Positions 46,602 through 57,679 of a DNA stretch of 64,000 nt are shown piece by piece. Under the pieces are notes generated by a model, which worked only from the letters and a program-made list of their open reading frames with translations, was not told the origin of the DNA and did not search any database. This DNA is from Phoronis australis (Eukaryota > Phoronida > Phoronidae). The stretch is from positions 542,498-606,497 of the forward strand of contig NMRA01000077.1 of assembly GCA_002633005.1 (NCBI GenBank), written 5' to 3'. A program made the position numbers and the translations under genes. Within the stretch, counting starts at the first letter, position 1. Each line of letters starts with the position of its first letter.

Positions 46602-46699
46602 TTTGACTGACCTAATTAACTCTGTCTCATGGGCAGTATTACTATATACATTTTGACTGACCTAATTAACTCTGTCCCATGAGTATTACTATACATTTT
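46602..46699. repeat. 50-bp tandem duplication
   Basis: TTTGACTGACCTAATTAACT at 46602 and 46652; the second unit is slightly shorter. Confidence 0.88.
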
Positions 46700-47169
46700 A
46701 ATTGTCTCATTGTAATACCCTACTGAGGATTACCAAAATACCTCCCTTGAGGGTCTATTGGACAATATAGGTAGGGAGCCTTTCAGAAACTTGTATATTG
46801 GTGCTCTCATTCAGCCATAAGCCTTTGATTCATGTTCAAACAGGAAGGGTTCACTTTGTTGTCACCTTTGCCTATTATAAGAGAAATCAGATTTGTTGGA
46901 AATTATGAACTTAAAACATTTAAACTGTCCTTTTAAAGATCAGAAATTGAGGAAATATTGAAATCCTGCAGTTTCAGTCACACATTTTGTGAGGAATTAC
47001 AACGACAAATTGATTTCTCAAAACGGAACAGTTATAATGTTAATGGGAAAGTGTGTTTAGAGACTTGTTAGAAATGCTGCCTCATCTTATTGCTTCTATT
47101 AGAAACTACTGTAGTAATTTACTTTCGAAATCTATTGCAATAAACATTGCATGTTAGTGTACGGTAGTT

Positions 47170-47363
47170 AGGAGGTGTTCTCACTACGAGTTACCCTAAG
47201 GGTAACTTGCCCCAGAGCAACTTGCCCATTGGTGTCAAGTAGCTTCCTCACTACTACTAAAGCTTGGACAACTTATTCCAGGAGTAGGTTGCTGTGTGGA
47301 TGACACATAATGTGCCTATAGTGCACTGCAAGTTCCTCGCTAGTTTGTCACTGTGTTCTCCTT
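47170..47363. mobile_element. MITE-like family C element
   Basis: It opens AGGAGGTGTTCTCACTACGA and closes with the rough inverse GTCACTGTGTTCTCCTT. It contains AACTTGCCCCAGAGCAACTT and similar words. There is no coding capacity. Confidence 0.5.
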
Positions 47364-47369
47364 ACAAGT

Positions 47370-48500
47370 ATTTTTACACCGTGTTTGGAAATCTTGAGCC
47401 ATGTTTAAAATTTTGAACCAAATTATGTGAGTTGTGTTTCAAAGACGTATATTTTTGTTATTTAGCTGCAAAAATGATAGAGACTGCCCTGCAAAGGAAA
47501 ATAATGCATAACTATAGTTGTTTTCGTGAATTCACAGAAAGGACGATTACTACATGAGGATATGAAACGCAATTTGAATGATGTTTGAATTTTTATCCAG
47601 GGAGAATCCTGTGCATGCCAGATCTTCAGTAGCGCTGTCCCGCATTACGTACAGCGACACTCAAATCTCGCTGTATTTACCCACTATGCCATAAACATCC
47701 CTCAGGCACATTTGCTGTCTCATTTTTGGGCCATTGGAGTTTAACATGTTATTTGTTGTTGTCTGATTCTTTACAAATTTTTCTCGACTGCATTATGCCA
47801 AGGAAGTATTACTGCTGTGACGAGAGAAAGTTTGATAAATTGGATAAATACCAGTGAATGGCGTCATGTGAAATTCTTCACCTTTCCAACATTAATGAGA
47901 AACGCAAAAATGTGCCTGATTTCCTAAATGAGGTCACGTGCTTTCTGCGGTACAAACGAGAGTTCTACTGCCATGTAATCCGGGATGGCCCTATTGACTA
48001 ATGCCCTCCTGATTCACTAATTAGCCTACGTCTACTCTACAATACATGGTCATTCAGCTTGCATTTGAATTTACTCATTCTCATTAATTAAACAGCTATA
48101 TGTAAATTGATCTTCTTGCTCACTCTTTAAATTGGCTTATTGTGCAAACACCAAATATTGGCCATGTAAACAATTAGAGAGACAGTTCACAGTTATTGTC
48201 AACATTGGTCTACCTCCTTTAGTGTATACTTGGTGGAGCTTGGCCTTGACTTCTTCCCCTGCTGTCTGTATAGTCTGATTTGTCTCCCTGTTAGGATCCC
48301 ATGGTACCTGACACATTTACTGTAACTCAAAGCATGAGTAGCTTTTATTTCAGATAAAATGAGTTGAACCTAGCCGATTTGCCCCGGGCCTGTGCTAACG
48401 TGGAGGTGTTCTGCACTCAAGTGCGCTCACTGCTGGTAAATTTCAAAGCAAGTTTGATGCATGTCATTAATCATAGTTCATTACACGCCCAACATTAGAA
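47370..48500. other. erg intron, no feature seen
   Basis: 48.37-48.44 kb is locally GC-rich with splice-like borders, but all three frames contain early stops, so it is not a coding exon. Confidence 0.4.
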
Positions 48501-48505
48501 AACTA

Positions 48506-49114
48506 TAAGGGCCTTTCAAACTAACATTGATGGCGGCTTGCATTTTTTAGGAGTTGTGGTCAGTTTGAACACTTAACTTGGGTCCTGGATGGAAGTTACG
48601 TAACAGTGCCAGTAAACTTGGCAATAAACTGGTGAATTAGCAGCAAAGCATCAAAACTGTGGTGCAGTATAAAAGTTAACTTCAGTTTTATCGAAGTTAT
48701 CAGCAGTGACCATTGCTATCTGATCGTCAACAAAAGGCAGTGTCGTCGCTAATATTTACTAAAAAATATTTTGCTCAAATAATAACCAGTATGTATGTCA
48801 TGTTTCTTTTTCCACGTAAAATTTCTCAACTTGCTGCAGTAAAAAAATCTTAACGCACGTCGCGGCACGTGGGATGTCACCTTATGCATTAACTCTACCT
48901 TGACAATCGAACTTGTTTTGTCCTTAAACCTAGCAATGTGAGACATGGCACCCAGCTGAGTTTGAGAAGGTGACAAGGCAATAGCTTCAGTGAGGACAGT
49001 GTTACCTACAATTTAGTTCAATGTTCGTTAACTACCGAAGTCGGTATGAACGGGTCTATTAACTTTGCAAGTTACATCCACTCGTACTGGAGTAAGTCAA
49101 TATGAAAGGGCCTA
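48506..49114. mobile_element. MITE-like family A element, subtype 2
   Basis: The left end is AAGGGCCTTTCAAACTAAC. The right end TCAATATGAAAGGGCCTAA reads inversely as TTAGGCCCTTTCATATTGA. Inside are AGTTAACTTCAGTTTTATCG and TTCGTTAACTACCGAAGTCG words shared with the copy at 54.3 kb. No transposase is present. Confidence 0.75.
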
Positions 49115-49694
49115 AAACTATAGTTGTGATAGACTGTGATCAGCTTTTCTGGACAGGGTAATTGGTTTCTTTTAGCCACTGATTGATGAGGGCCCCAGTC
49201 AGAATACACAATTGCTATTAGAGGCCATCCTTTGTGCACCAGGTTTAGTAGCCATGTGTGTTAGGTTTTTATTAGGTTGTTTCATACAAGAGCTGTGTTT
49301 ACATGAGGAACACTTGCCGTAGTGCAAGTTTTCATGACACAAGTTGCTCCACTTTACGGAGTCGCATTCACGCAACATTATTGCAAGCTAGATCAGCACG
49401 AAAGTAAATTATATGAATATGGCCTCCGCATGTTTGAATTAATAATAACAAATATCCAAAACCATGTGATCACCCATATGTACGCTAATGTGCAAGCACA
49501 ATAAAAGAAGATCTCTTCCAACTTGCCGCAGTTTGTGTTTGAAGATGTAGTTGATACCGGAGCAACTGATCGAGTGCCACTTGCTCTACCTGTCAAACTG
49601 GCGACAAAAATGGCCGTCGCGATGTCTGTTTTCTCCAAGTCTGCTGGTCTGTGTCAAGTGCACCTCATGTAAGTACAACTTTACGTCAAGGCCT

Positions 49695-49995
49695 AAATGT
49701 TTTGGGAAGTTGCAGGTCTGTGGTAACAGCTAACTTCGGTCCTTAGTTGAAGTTAACAGAGCAAGTTAACTTCACAGTAAACAGGTGGATTTAACTTTGG
49801 TGCAAAACGAATGATCAACATTAATCTGATCGAAGTTATCAGCAGGGGCCACTGCTATCATGAACGCTTTGATGATGACAGCATCACCTACTGGTAACCT
49901 CAACTATAGAAGCCAGTATGAACAGTTCAACTAACTTCACAGTTTACATCAACGCTCAAACAGAGTTGAGTTTGCATAAAAGGTTGTCGGAGCCT
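49695..49995. mobile_element. MITE-like family A element, short copy
   Basis: CAGCTAACTTCGGTCCTTAG, ATCGAAGTTATCAGCAGGGG, AAGCCAGTATGAACAGTTC and GAGTTTGCATAAAAGG follow the order seen in the copies at 48.5 and 54.3 kb. The ends have decayed. Confidence 0.6.
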
Positions 49996-50194
49996 TGAAA
50001 AATGGCCAAATTTAGCTAACTTCTGAACATCATTTGTCATAAATGGCTTGTCGGATTCACGTGAAAGTTTCAGATTCCATGTTTTATGCACTGTTCTCTA
50101 AAATTGTTTTTAATTTTTTCTATTTTTGCATGAGGGGCTATCAAAAAATAGGATTGTGATTTTTATGAAAAACTACTATAACATTGCGTAAAAT

Positions 50195-51518
50195 AACAAG
50201 AGCAACACGGAGCATTGAAATGCCCCCACGAATGCACCGCAAACGGAGTGCTTCTAGGGTTGTATATTTGTTTCATAAAAATAGCCACAAGAGGGTGAAA
50301 AAAACATTCAATCCATCTGAAAATGGGTACATGCCATCGCTTCTTTAATAGAAAGCTATTTAGCAAATTTCATAAAAATCTGTCAAGGAACTTCAGAGAA
50401 ACAAAGGAAATTGCCACTTTGGGACACAGCCTTCATTGGATCCGCCTAAAAGACGTCCTTATCTGTTGTTAGCTTCATATAAATACAATAAACTAAATTT
50501 AATAAAGATCCTGAGTTTAGGAGATGCAGCTATGGGCACAAAACAAAACAAAACAAAAAACAAAACTACAACTAGGAGGCGCAACAGTAGTCGAATGCGT
50601 TATTGTCAACCGTCCTCTTCAGACTGAGAACATATACCATATACCAATTTTCAAAGTCATCCTCAGAATGGTTTGGTTGATCGAGGGGTGGACGCCAAAA
50701 AACAAGACACGAAAACATGAATAATGGCCACTAGGTGGTGTAAAAGTTCCTCGATTCCATCCCACAGCGAGAGGATAGCATCATCTCACCAATAAATGTC
50801 TATATTCCAAACTTTCTGATAATCCGTTGAGGACCTTTGAAGATGCAGAGGTAAGTCTAAAAATGAAAATTGCCACTACGGGGCACACTGGTTGTCAGAT
50901 CCGTCCGAAAGTTGTTGTCATCCGTTGTTAACATCATATAAATACACTTGGTAAATTTAGCAAAGATGCTGCAAACCGTTAAGGAGATACAGCCATGGGC
51001 GCAAAAAAAAAAACTGCCACTAAGAGGCGCCACAGTAGTCGAAGTCATTGCTAAATCATCGTCAGCTTCGTAGTAGGAACATACATGCCAATTTTCACTA
51101 TCATTCTTAGTGCGGTTTGGTTGATAGAGGGGTAGATGCCAAAAACACTTGAAAACAGCAAAAAGTGGCCACTAGGTGGCGCAAACTGCGTCAAATCCAT
51201 CTGAAAACGGGAGGATAGCGTCATCTCACCAATAGATGCCTATATGCCAAATTTTATGAAAATACGTTTAGGACCTTTGAAGATATACACAGATGTAAGC
51301 GTAAAAAACTAAAATTGCCACTAGGGGGCTCACCTGTAGTCAGATCCATCCGAAAGTTCGCTCATGCCGTCCCATTTATGATAGGAACACACGTGCAAAA
51401 TTTCATGTACGTACAACAAAGCGTTTTGGAGATAGAGCAGCGGACGCCGAAACGAACGCCGGACGGACGGAGATGACGGCATAATGCGTCCACATATAAA
51501 TATGTGGGAGCATAAAAA
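50195..51518 (-). mobile_element. Dispersed repeat family B, long modular copy
   Basis: Read on the minus strand it starts with the 30-base near-palindrome (51484-51513) and ends GCATTTCAATGCTCCG with CTCTTGTT. Eight modules carry the word GCCACTAGG(G/T)GGC or variants on the + strand at 51317, 51168, 51016, 50872, 50727, 50568, 50413 and 50284. The intervals of 149, 152, 144, 145, 159, 155 and 129 give a mean of about 148. Modules alternate between two wordings (GGCGCNA after the core, or GGC(A/T)CAC). No conserved protein is encoded. The family matches 16.1 and 54.8 kb. Confidence 0.88.
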
Positions 51519-51519
51519 T

Positions 51520-52757
51520 GAAATGACAATTTTGAAAACTAATGGCGTTTTTGAGCTTTTATCTTGGAGAATTATGTTGAACAAAATATGATCATGTTAT
51601 TGATACTGATGTTCTCGGGATATGTCTTAGGTTTTGGCTAAATTTTACTAAAAAGACATCATGTGACCCAATACCAGACAGGTATAATGGTCAAAAATCC
51701 AATTCTACAGGCTTTTTAGTTTCAGAAAATGTTTTTGAGTTAAAATCTAGGTGTGTAGATATTTGGGTAAATACGCCGACAATTAATTGACAAAGTCCTA
51801 CATAACCTGAAAAGGCTTTCATTTACACACATGTTCAACGCATGCCTATCCAAGTGTCTGTGAGCTTACTAGATTTAGCTAGCAAGGTCTAAAAAAAGAT
51901 TAAAATCTTTATTTGTTAGATCTTTCTCTTCCATGGTTGCCATTGAGGGAAAGTGTCTTGAGGATACCTGACAACTCCTTATTTCTGAAGACTGAAGCTC
52001 TCTGAGTGCTGAAATATCACATGGGATTAATACCATGTGTTTAGGGATTTCAATGTCAAGACTGTTCAAATAGAAAATTTGGGATGTCTGCTTGTTAACG
52101 AGGAATTTGTGAACAATTCAGGTTGTTGGGACCTACAGGTACATACTCTTAACAATTATGGACTGAATTAAAACCAATTAGCCTTCTACTTTGAGGGAGG
52201 GTGACAGCAATACACAACATGGCTGTTTAGCATTCTGACATCTGCGAATTGCACAACTGACAGCTCATGAGTTTCACAATTACAAATATATTTGCCGAAT
52301 ACAGGAATCCCGTGACATGGTCCCACACAGTGTCTACAAATAGCATCCTGACTGCATCTGACATTCAAACGTTTTTAATACAGTCCCACCGATAACATTC
52401 TATCACGAATGTCGACCTAATTAGCACCAACTCTAGTCAAATAAAAATTAATTTTGCATTGTAAGTATGTAACGAACGTATTGAACATGCTCAAAACTTT
52501 TGTTAGTTCTCACGAATCACCTGACTGAGTGACCTGAAAACCAAAAGCTTGACGAGGTCACTTGTATCGTAGCTTAATTCAAAATCCACAATAGTAAAAC
52601 TGGTGTTTTAGTTGCTTTAAAATTGAGTGTAGAACATACAATAGCTCAGGCCACAGCTGTAACTTTGCTAAGTGTCTAGAGCAGTAAGGCAGATGGTCAC
52701 AGATGTTCATACAAATGTCTAATCAGCATATACATACTTTTCTACTGGGTATTGCAC
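51520..52757. other. erg intron, no feature seen
   Basis: A cysteine-rich 60-codon frame on the minus strand (52186-52368) is noted but not recognised. Otherwise plain sequence. Confidence 0.4.
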
Positions 52758-52980
52758 AACACACACACACACACTCATAAGATGTGGGGCTTTAACAGCT
52801 TGCAAGAATTATCTTAGAAATTGATGATATCATTTCCAATTTTAGCACCTCAGGCACTCAAAGGTGGCATATTGTCCCAGACTATGTCGTAAAGCTAGTT
52901 TCGTTTGCAAGTTGATCAAAAGTGTGGAACACTGCGTGATATCGTGATATGCTAACATGCTCTCCATACACACACTGTAC

Positions 52981-53329
52981 CCTAGAACAAGTTACTCACT
53001 AGTTTTTGGGGCTATCTCAGGACGCTATTTAAGCTAATACAACTTGGTCCACTTGTGACACTTTACTATACCTAATGGAGTTGGGGGAACTTGTTCCAGG
53101 GTAATTTGCACCACTTCTAATTGCTGTGTGGCTTCAAATCTGGCACAAAGTGGAAGTAATTATCAGCTGCACACTTGCGCAATTACATACGTACAGGTCA
53201 ACAACCTCAACTCTTGTCATTTTTGCGAAGGTCCGCATGTGTAGAGCAAAAACTTCCATCTTGCGCTAGTTACATGTGTGGACGCTGCTCTTAAAGTAGG
53301 GCAAATTGCTGTGCGCAAGTTGTTCTAGG
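52981..53329. mobile_element. MITE-like family C relative
   Basis: Starts CCTAGAACAAGTTACTC and ends GCAAGTTGTTCTAGG, an inverted pair. AACTTGTTCCAGGGTAA and similar internal words recall the 47.2-kb element. There is no coding capacity. Confidence 0.55.
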
Positions 53330-53444
53330 CTACGTCTATAGGTAGACGTGATCTGATGAGCTCCAGTTCTTGTTTCTGTCGTGCTATGTCAGTGCTACTC
53401 ATCTGAAGTCTTTTGCACTGATGCTCTGGGTAGTATGGTATTCT

Positions 53445-53735
53445 TCATGGTGCTGTTAACTCTCCTCGGGATGGTTTCACTCTGTGTGGTGCGATACTGT
53501 CTGTATGGTATGGCACTCTGCATAGTGCAGTACTCTGCATGGGATGGTACTCTGCATGGGATGGTACTCTGCATGGTGCGGTACTCTGCGTGGTATGGTA
53601 CTCTGCATGGTGGGATGGTACTCTGTGTGGTGCGGTACTGTCCGCTATATCGTACAGCACTCTAAATGGTACGGTACTCTGCGTGGTGTCAGTCTGCGTA
53701 ATGCGGTACTCTACGTGGTACAGTACTCTCAGCAT
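53445..53735. repeat. 17-bp minisatellite, about 16 units
   Basis: Consensus GTACTCTGCATGGTGCG with variants and a few indels. It explains the open frames rich in G, M, Y and W on both strands. Confidence 0.93.
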
Positions 53736-54271
53736 TGTGGGGTTTTAAGCATCATGTTGTCCCATAGTTCAACCATGCAAGTATAACCATCCAATCGCTT
53801 TTAGTTGCCAACATTTGGTCATGTTGCTTAGATGCAGGCCAGTGAGGTATTGCATTACACTCACAGGATCTCCATAGATATGTTGACATGGTGCTTGCCT
53901 TATTAAATGCAATTCTGGTCTTGTCTGTTTGTGTGCTTGTCTGATTTCAGGTAACAAGAAACAGTAATAAAAACTAATTAGGTCATACTGTCTGACAACA
54001 TTCAGTAAACAAATATAGGAGCAACCTTCAGTCCCAGTGTTATTCTGCAGGTGTTGCCTATGAATGCAGTTGTATAAATAGTCCATGGGAAAACAAACCA
54101 CAGTTGTTAATGAGCTGTTTGTTTGCTTTCAAGTGCATTTTGTTTTAACCATATGGTCAACGTTAATTAACAAAGGAGTACAAACGCACTCCATAAGTGG
54201 TCTTAATTAGGCCTCATAACATATTCATTGCCTTTTTTCAGCATCTGCTTGCAAATTCGCATGGTATGTTT

Positions 54272-54751
54272 TAAGGGACTTTCATACACGTCGATGGTTT
54301 GGGGAGTTGCGGTCAGTATGAACGCTTTACTCCGGTCCTGGATCGCAGTTAACAGGTGGATTTAATAGTGCAGCATCAACGCTGCGGTGCAGTATGAACA
54401 GTTAACTTCAGTCCAGTTGAAATTATCGCCAGGTGCCACTGTTTTGTCAACAGTTACGGGGTAGTGCCGTCACTAATAGCTGCTTATATTTTGCTCTAAT
54501 AATTACCAATCGATTTAAAAATAAGTTTAATACCATTTAGTACATGTAAATGTTCCCAAATTGTCGCACTGAAAAAAATCTTAGCATGCAGCGCTACCTT
54601 GCGATAACTTCGATGATGACAGTGTCACCAACCGTTTACTTCGATGTTCATTAACTACCGAAGCCAGTATGAACGGTCCAGTTAACTGCGCTGTTTATGT
54701 CGACGCTCCCGGAGCTCAGACCGGAGTTAAGTCAATATGAAAGGGCCTTTA
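54272..54751. mobile_element. MITE-like family A element, subtype 2
   Basis: The left end is AAGGGACTTTCATACACGTC; the right end GTCAATATGAAAGGGCCTTT is its rough inverse. Internal words include GTATGAACAGTTAACTTCAG and TTAACTACCGAAGCCAGTAT. The family B copy begins only about 13 bases after it. Confidence 0.75.
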
Positions 54752-54764
54752 GTAAAACTTTGCT

Positions 54765-56159
54765 TTTTATGCGCCCACATATTTATATGTGGACGCATTA
54801 TGCCGTCATCTCTGTCCGTCCGTCCGTCCGTCCGGGCGGCTTCCGGCGTCCGCTGCTCTATGTCCAAAACCCTTTGACACACGTTCATGAAATTTGGCAC
54901 ATATGTTCCATTCATGAATGGGACGGAATGTGCGAACTTTCGGACGGATCCGACTACCGGTGTGCCCCCTAGTGGCAATTTTAGTTTTTTACGCTTACCT
55001 TTGTATCTTCAAAAGTCCTGAACGGATTTTCATGAAATTTGGTATATAGGCACCTATTAGTAAGATGACGCTATCCTGNNNNNNNNNNNNNNNNNNNNNN
55101 NNNNNNNNNNNNNNNNNNNNNNNNNNNNNNNNNNNNNNNNNNNNNNNNNNNNNNNNNNNNNNNNNNNNNNNNNNNNNNNNNNNNNNNNNNNNNNNNNNNN
55201 NNNNNNNNNNNNNNNNNNNNNNNNNNNNNNNNNNNNNNNNNNNNNNNNNNNNNNNNNNNNNNNNNNNNNNNNNNNNNNNNNNNNNNNNNNNNNNNNNNNN
55301 NNNNNNNNNNNNNNNNNNNNNNNNNNNNNNNNNNNNNNNNNNNNNNNNNNNNNNNNNNNNNNNNNNNNNNNNNNNNNNNNNNNNNNNNNNNNNNNNNNNN
55401 NNNNNNNNNNNNNNNNNNNNNNNNNNNNNNNNNNNNNNNNNNNNNNNNNNNNNNNNNNNNNNNNNNNNNNNNNNNNNNNNNNNNNNNNNNNNNNNNNNNN
55501 NNNNNNNNNNNNNNNNNNNNNNNNNNNNNNNNNNNNNNNNNNNNNNNNNNNNNNNNNNNNNNNNNNNNNNNNNNNNNNNNNNNNNNNNNNNNNNNNNNNN
55601 NNNNNNNNNNNNNNNNNNNNNNNNNNNNNNNNNNNNNNNNNNTTTGCAGGATCTTTACTAAATTTAGCAAGTGTATTTATGTGTTGTTGACAACGGACGA
55701 TGACGACTTTAGGATGATTCTGACTACCGGTATGCCTCTAGTGGCAATTTTAGTATTTGCCTCTAGTGGCAATTTTAGTATTTTACATTGACCTTTGTAT
55801 TTTCATAGGTCTTCAGGTGTATACTTTGTGTTACTTCGTGACTATGAAGGAAAAGTTCCAAGTAGAAATTTGTTTCTGGCATTCTAATGCTGTTCTAATC
55901 TCGTATGTTGGTAAATTTGTTTTTAATTCTATGTTTCTGTGGTGCTTTAAGCAACTGGTGTATAGGATGTGCTTGTACTCACATTTTGCCCCTAGCCTAT
56001 TGAGGAGAGACAATGACCATGCCTTTCCATTTTGCTAAGTACAACATACTACATATATGCCCTCTACTGGCCACTTTATGGTACCACTAAACAACCCTAG
56101 AGGGATACCGTATGCGGTGCAATTGTGGGCGCATTTCAATGCTCTGCGTTGCTCTTGTT
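54765..56159 (+). mobile_element. Dispersed repeat family B, long copy broken by a gap
   Basis: It starts with the near-palindrome (54769-54798), then GCCGTCATCTCTGTCCGTCC. Modules carry GTGCCCCCTAGTGGCAATTT (54963-54982) and, after the gap, GCCTCTAGTGGCAATTTTAG twice (25-bp duplication, 55734-55783) and CCTCTACTGGCC. It ends GTGGGCGCATTTCAATGCTC and CTCTTGTT. 564 bases inside are unknown. The open frames with long X runs are products of the gap. Confidence 0.85.
55079..55642. other. Assembly gap (564 N)
   Basis: Unknown bases inside a family B copy. The modular repeat is the likely reason assembly failed here. Confidence 0.99.
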
Positions 56160-56216
56160 GTTTAAGTGAAAGTGTTCACTTCATCGGATTTTTTCAGCGT
56201 TGTTATCTCTTCCCAA

Positions 56217-56640
56217 AGCTAAGAGCCTAAAAAAAAGCCTTTCCCACTTGCTCTGAAGCTTTGTTTCTAGCGAAGTTTCGTCTATGGGAACAGTTAACTT
56301 CAGTGTTGGATCGATGTTAACACCCGAGTGAAGCATCAAAGTTTTGCCACAATGGGAATCCCATGGGCAGTAGTCACTGTGTTCGCCTACAGTGGGTGGT
56401 GACTGGTTAATATTTGTTAATATTTTGTTCTGTTGTTTCTTATTTTGGCAGTGCAAACATTCTGTTTCAATTTATCAGTGCTTTTGCTGGATTTTTCACG
56501 TTACCAAAGTCATTGAGCACACACAAAAGAAATTTCCCACCATATGCCATACAGCCATTGTTCAGATCAGCTGCTAATCAAGACGTGGGTTTTTAACATG
56601 TCATCTTCACTTCAGCATGTAGTTTTACGACCATTGAGAG
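56217..56640. mobile_element. MITE-like family A element, subtype 1
   Basis: AAGCCTTTCCCACTTGCTC, ACTGGTTAATATTTGTTAAT, TTTTGTTCTG, TTTTGGCAGTGCAAACATTC and GCTGGATTTTTC run in parallel with 45.91-46.33 kb. It follows directly after the family B copy. Confidence 0.65.
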
Positions 56641-56644
56641 CAAA

Positions 56645-57407
56645 TGCACCGAGTCCGAGTTGCGTTATGGGCCTCTGTGATGTTGTGTTCACTAACACAG
56701 CAAGTTGTTAATAAACATAAATGGTCCCCGAAATTCATTAATTTGATAGGTAATTTGACATTTCGTTGATTCCATCTCGAGTTCAGGGCACGCTTTACCT
56801 ATTGACTTGATTACTATTGTCCGTGCTGTACTTGGTTTCTTGATATCATTCTTCTCAGGGGGCATGGTGTGAGTACAATGAACTGTTGCCGTACTTACTA
56901 CTGGCTCCACCTTCTGACCTAGTTAGCATGAGGTATATGAAACTATGTACAAAATTAGAATGTTTTAGTGATAATTAAATTAATCACGCACTTCCAATTC
57001 AGTTGACATTGCAAGTGAATGTTGAAATAGCGAACATGGTTATGGCATGTATAGGTTATATTGACCGAAAACAAGTTTTCACTGAACAATTAACCGCATA
57101 TCTTGAGACTTGCATCTCACATATGAACTTAATCGGCTTTTTCTTGGCTGCGTCAAATCGACTTAATTTGAACTTGGGAAGATGAGTTCACAAAAAAACA
57201 GCGTGGTGGAATTTCGTTGAAACTTTCTGAACTTGATATTTATTCATCAATCCCAAAAACTCTGTTAGGATTTCCAATTTAAAGGCCTGGTTTTTGCATA
57301 ATGTAACAAAGACGAATACCACTACTATATTTTACAAGCATTCCTTATGTTTTTCTAGTTAATTTGTGAGTTCACAAATTTAAGGTCCGTAATCGGGATG
57401 AGTGTCA
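56645..57407. other. erg intron, no feature seen
   Basis: Short frames only. No repeat was recognised. Confidence 0.4.
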
Positions 57408-57671
57408 AATGACAGGACTGCACCTCCAATGGAAGGTAAAAATGACAGGATTGCACCTCCAATGGAAGGTATAAATGACAGGATTGCACCTCCAATGGAA
57501 GGTAAAAATGACAGGATTGCACCTCCAATGGAAGGTAAAAATGACAGGACTGCACCTCCAATGGAAGGTAAAAATGACAGGACTGCACCTCCAATGGAAG
57601 GTAAAAATGACAGGACTGCACCTCCAGTGGAAGGTATAAATGACAGGACTGCACCTCCAATTGAAGATATA
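57408..57671. repeat. 33-bp tandem repeat, eight copies
   Basis: The unit reads AATGACAGGACTGCACCTCC then AATGGAAGGTAAA, open on both strands: NDRTAPPMEGK on the plus and EVQSCHFYLPL on the minus. Changes between units are all single-base. There are no splice sites or similarity to support an exon, so I call it a minisatellite. Confidence 0.92.
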
Positions 57672-57679
57672 AAACCTGA

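Noticed and set aside
48351-48440. Exon-like GC-rich block with acceptor and donor
   Set aside because: All three frames stop within a few codons of the acceptor.
52186-52368. Cysteine-rich 60-codon frame on the minus strand
   Set aside because: The cysteine spacing fits no EGF, zinc-finger or other domain I know, and there are no clear exon borders.
55065-55670. About 200-codon frames on both strands
   Set aside because: They consist almost wholly of unknown residues over the assembly gap.
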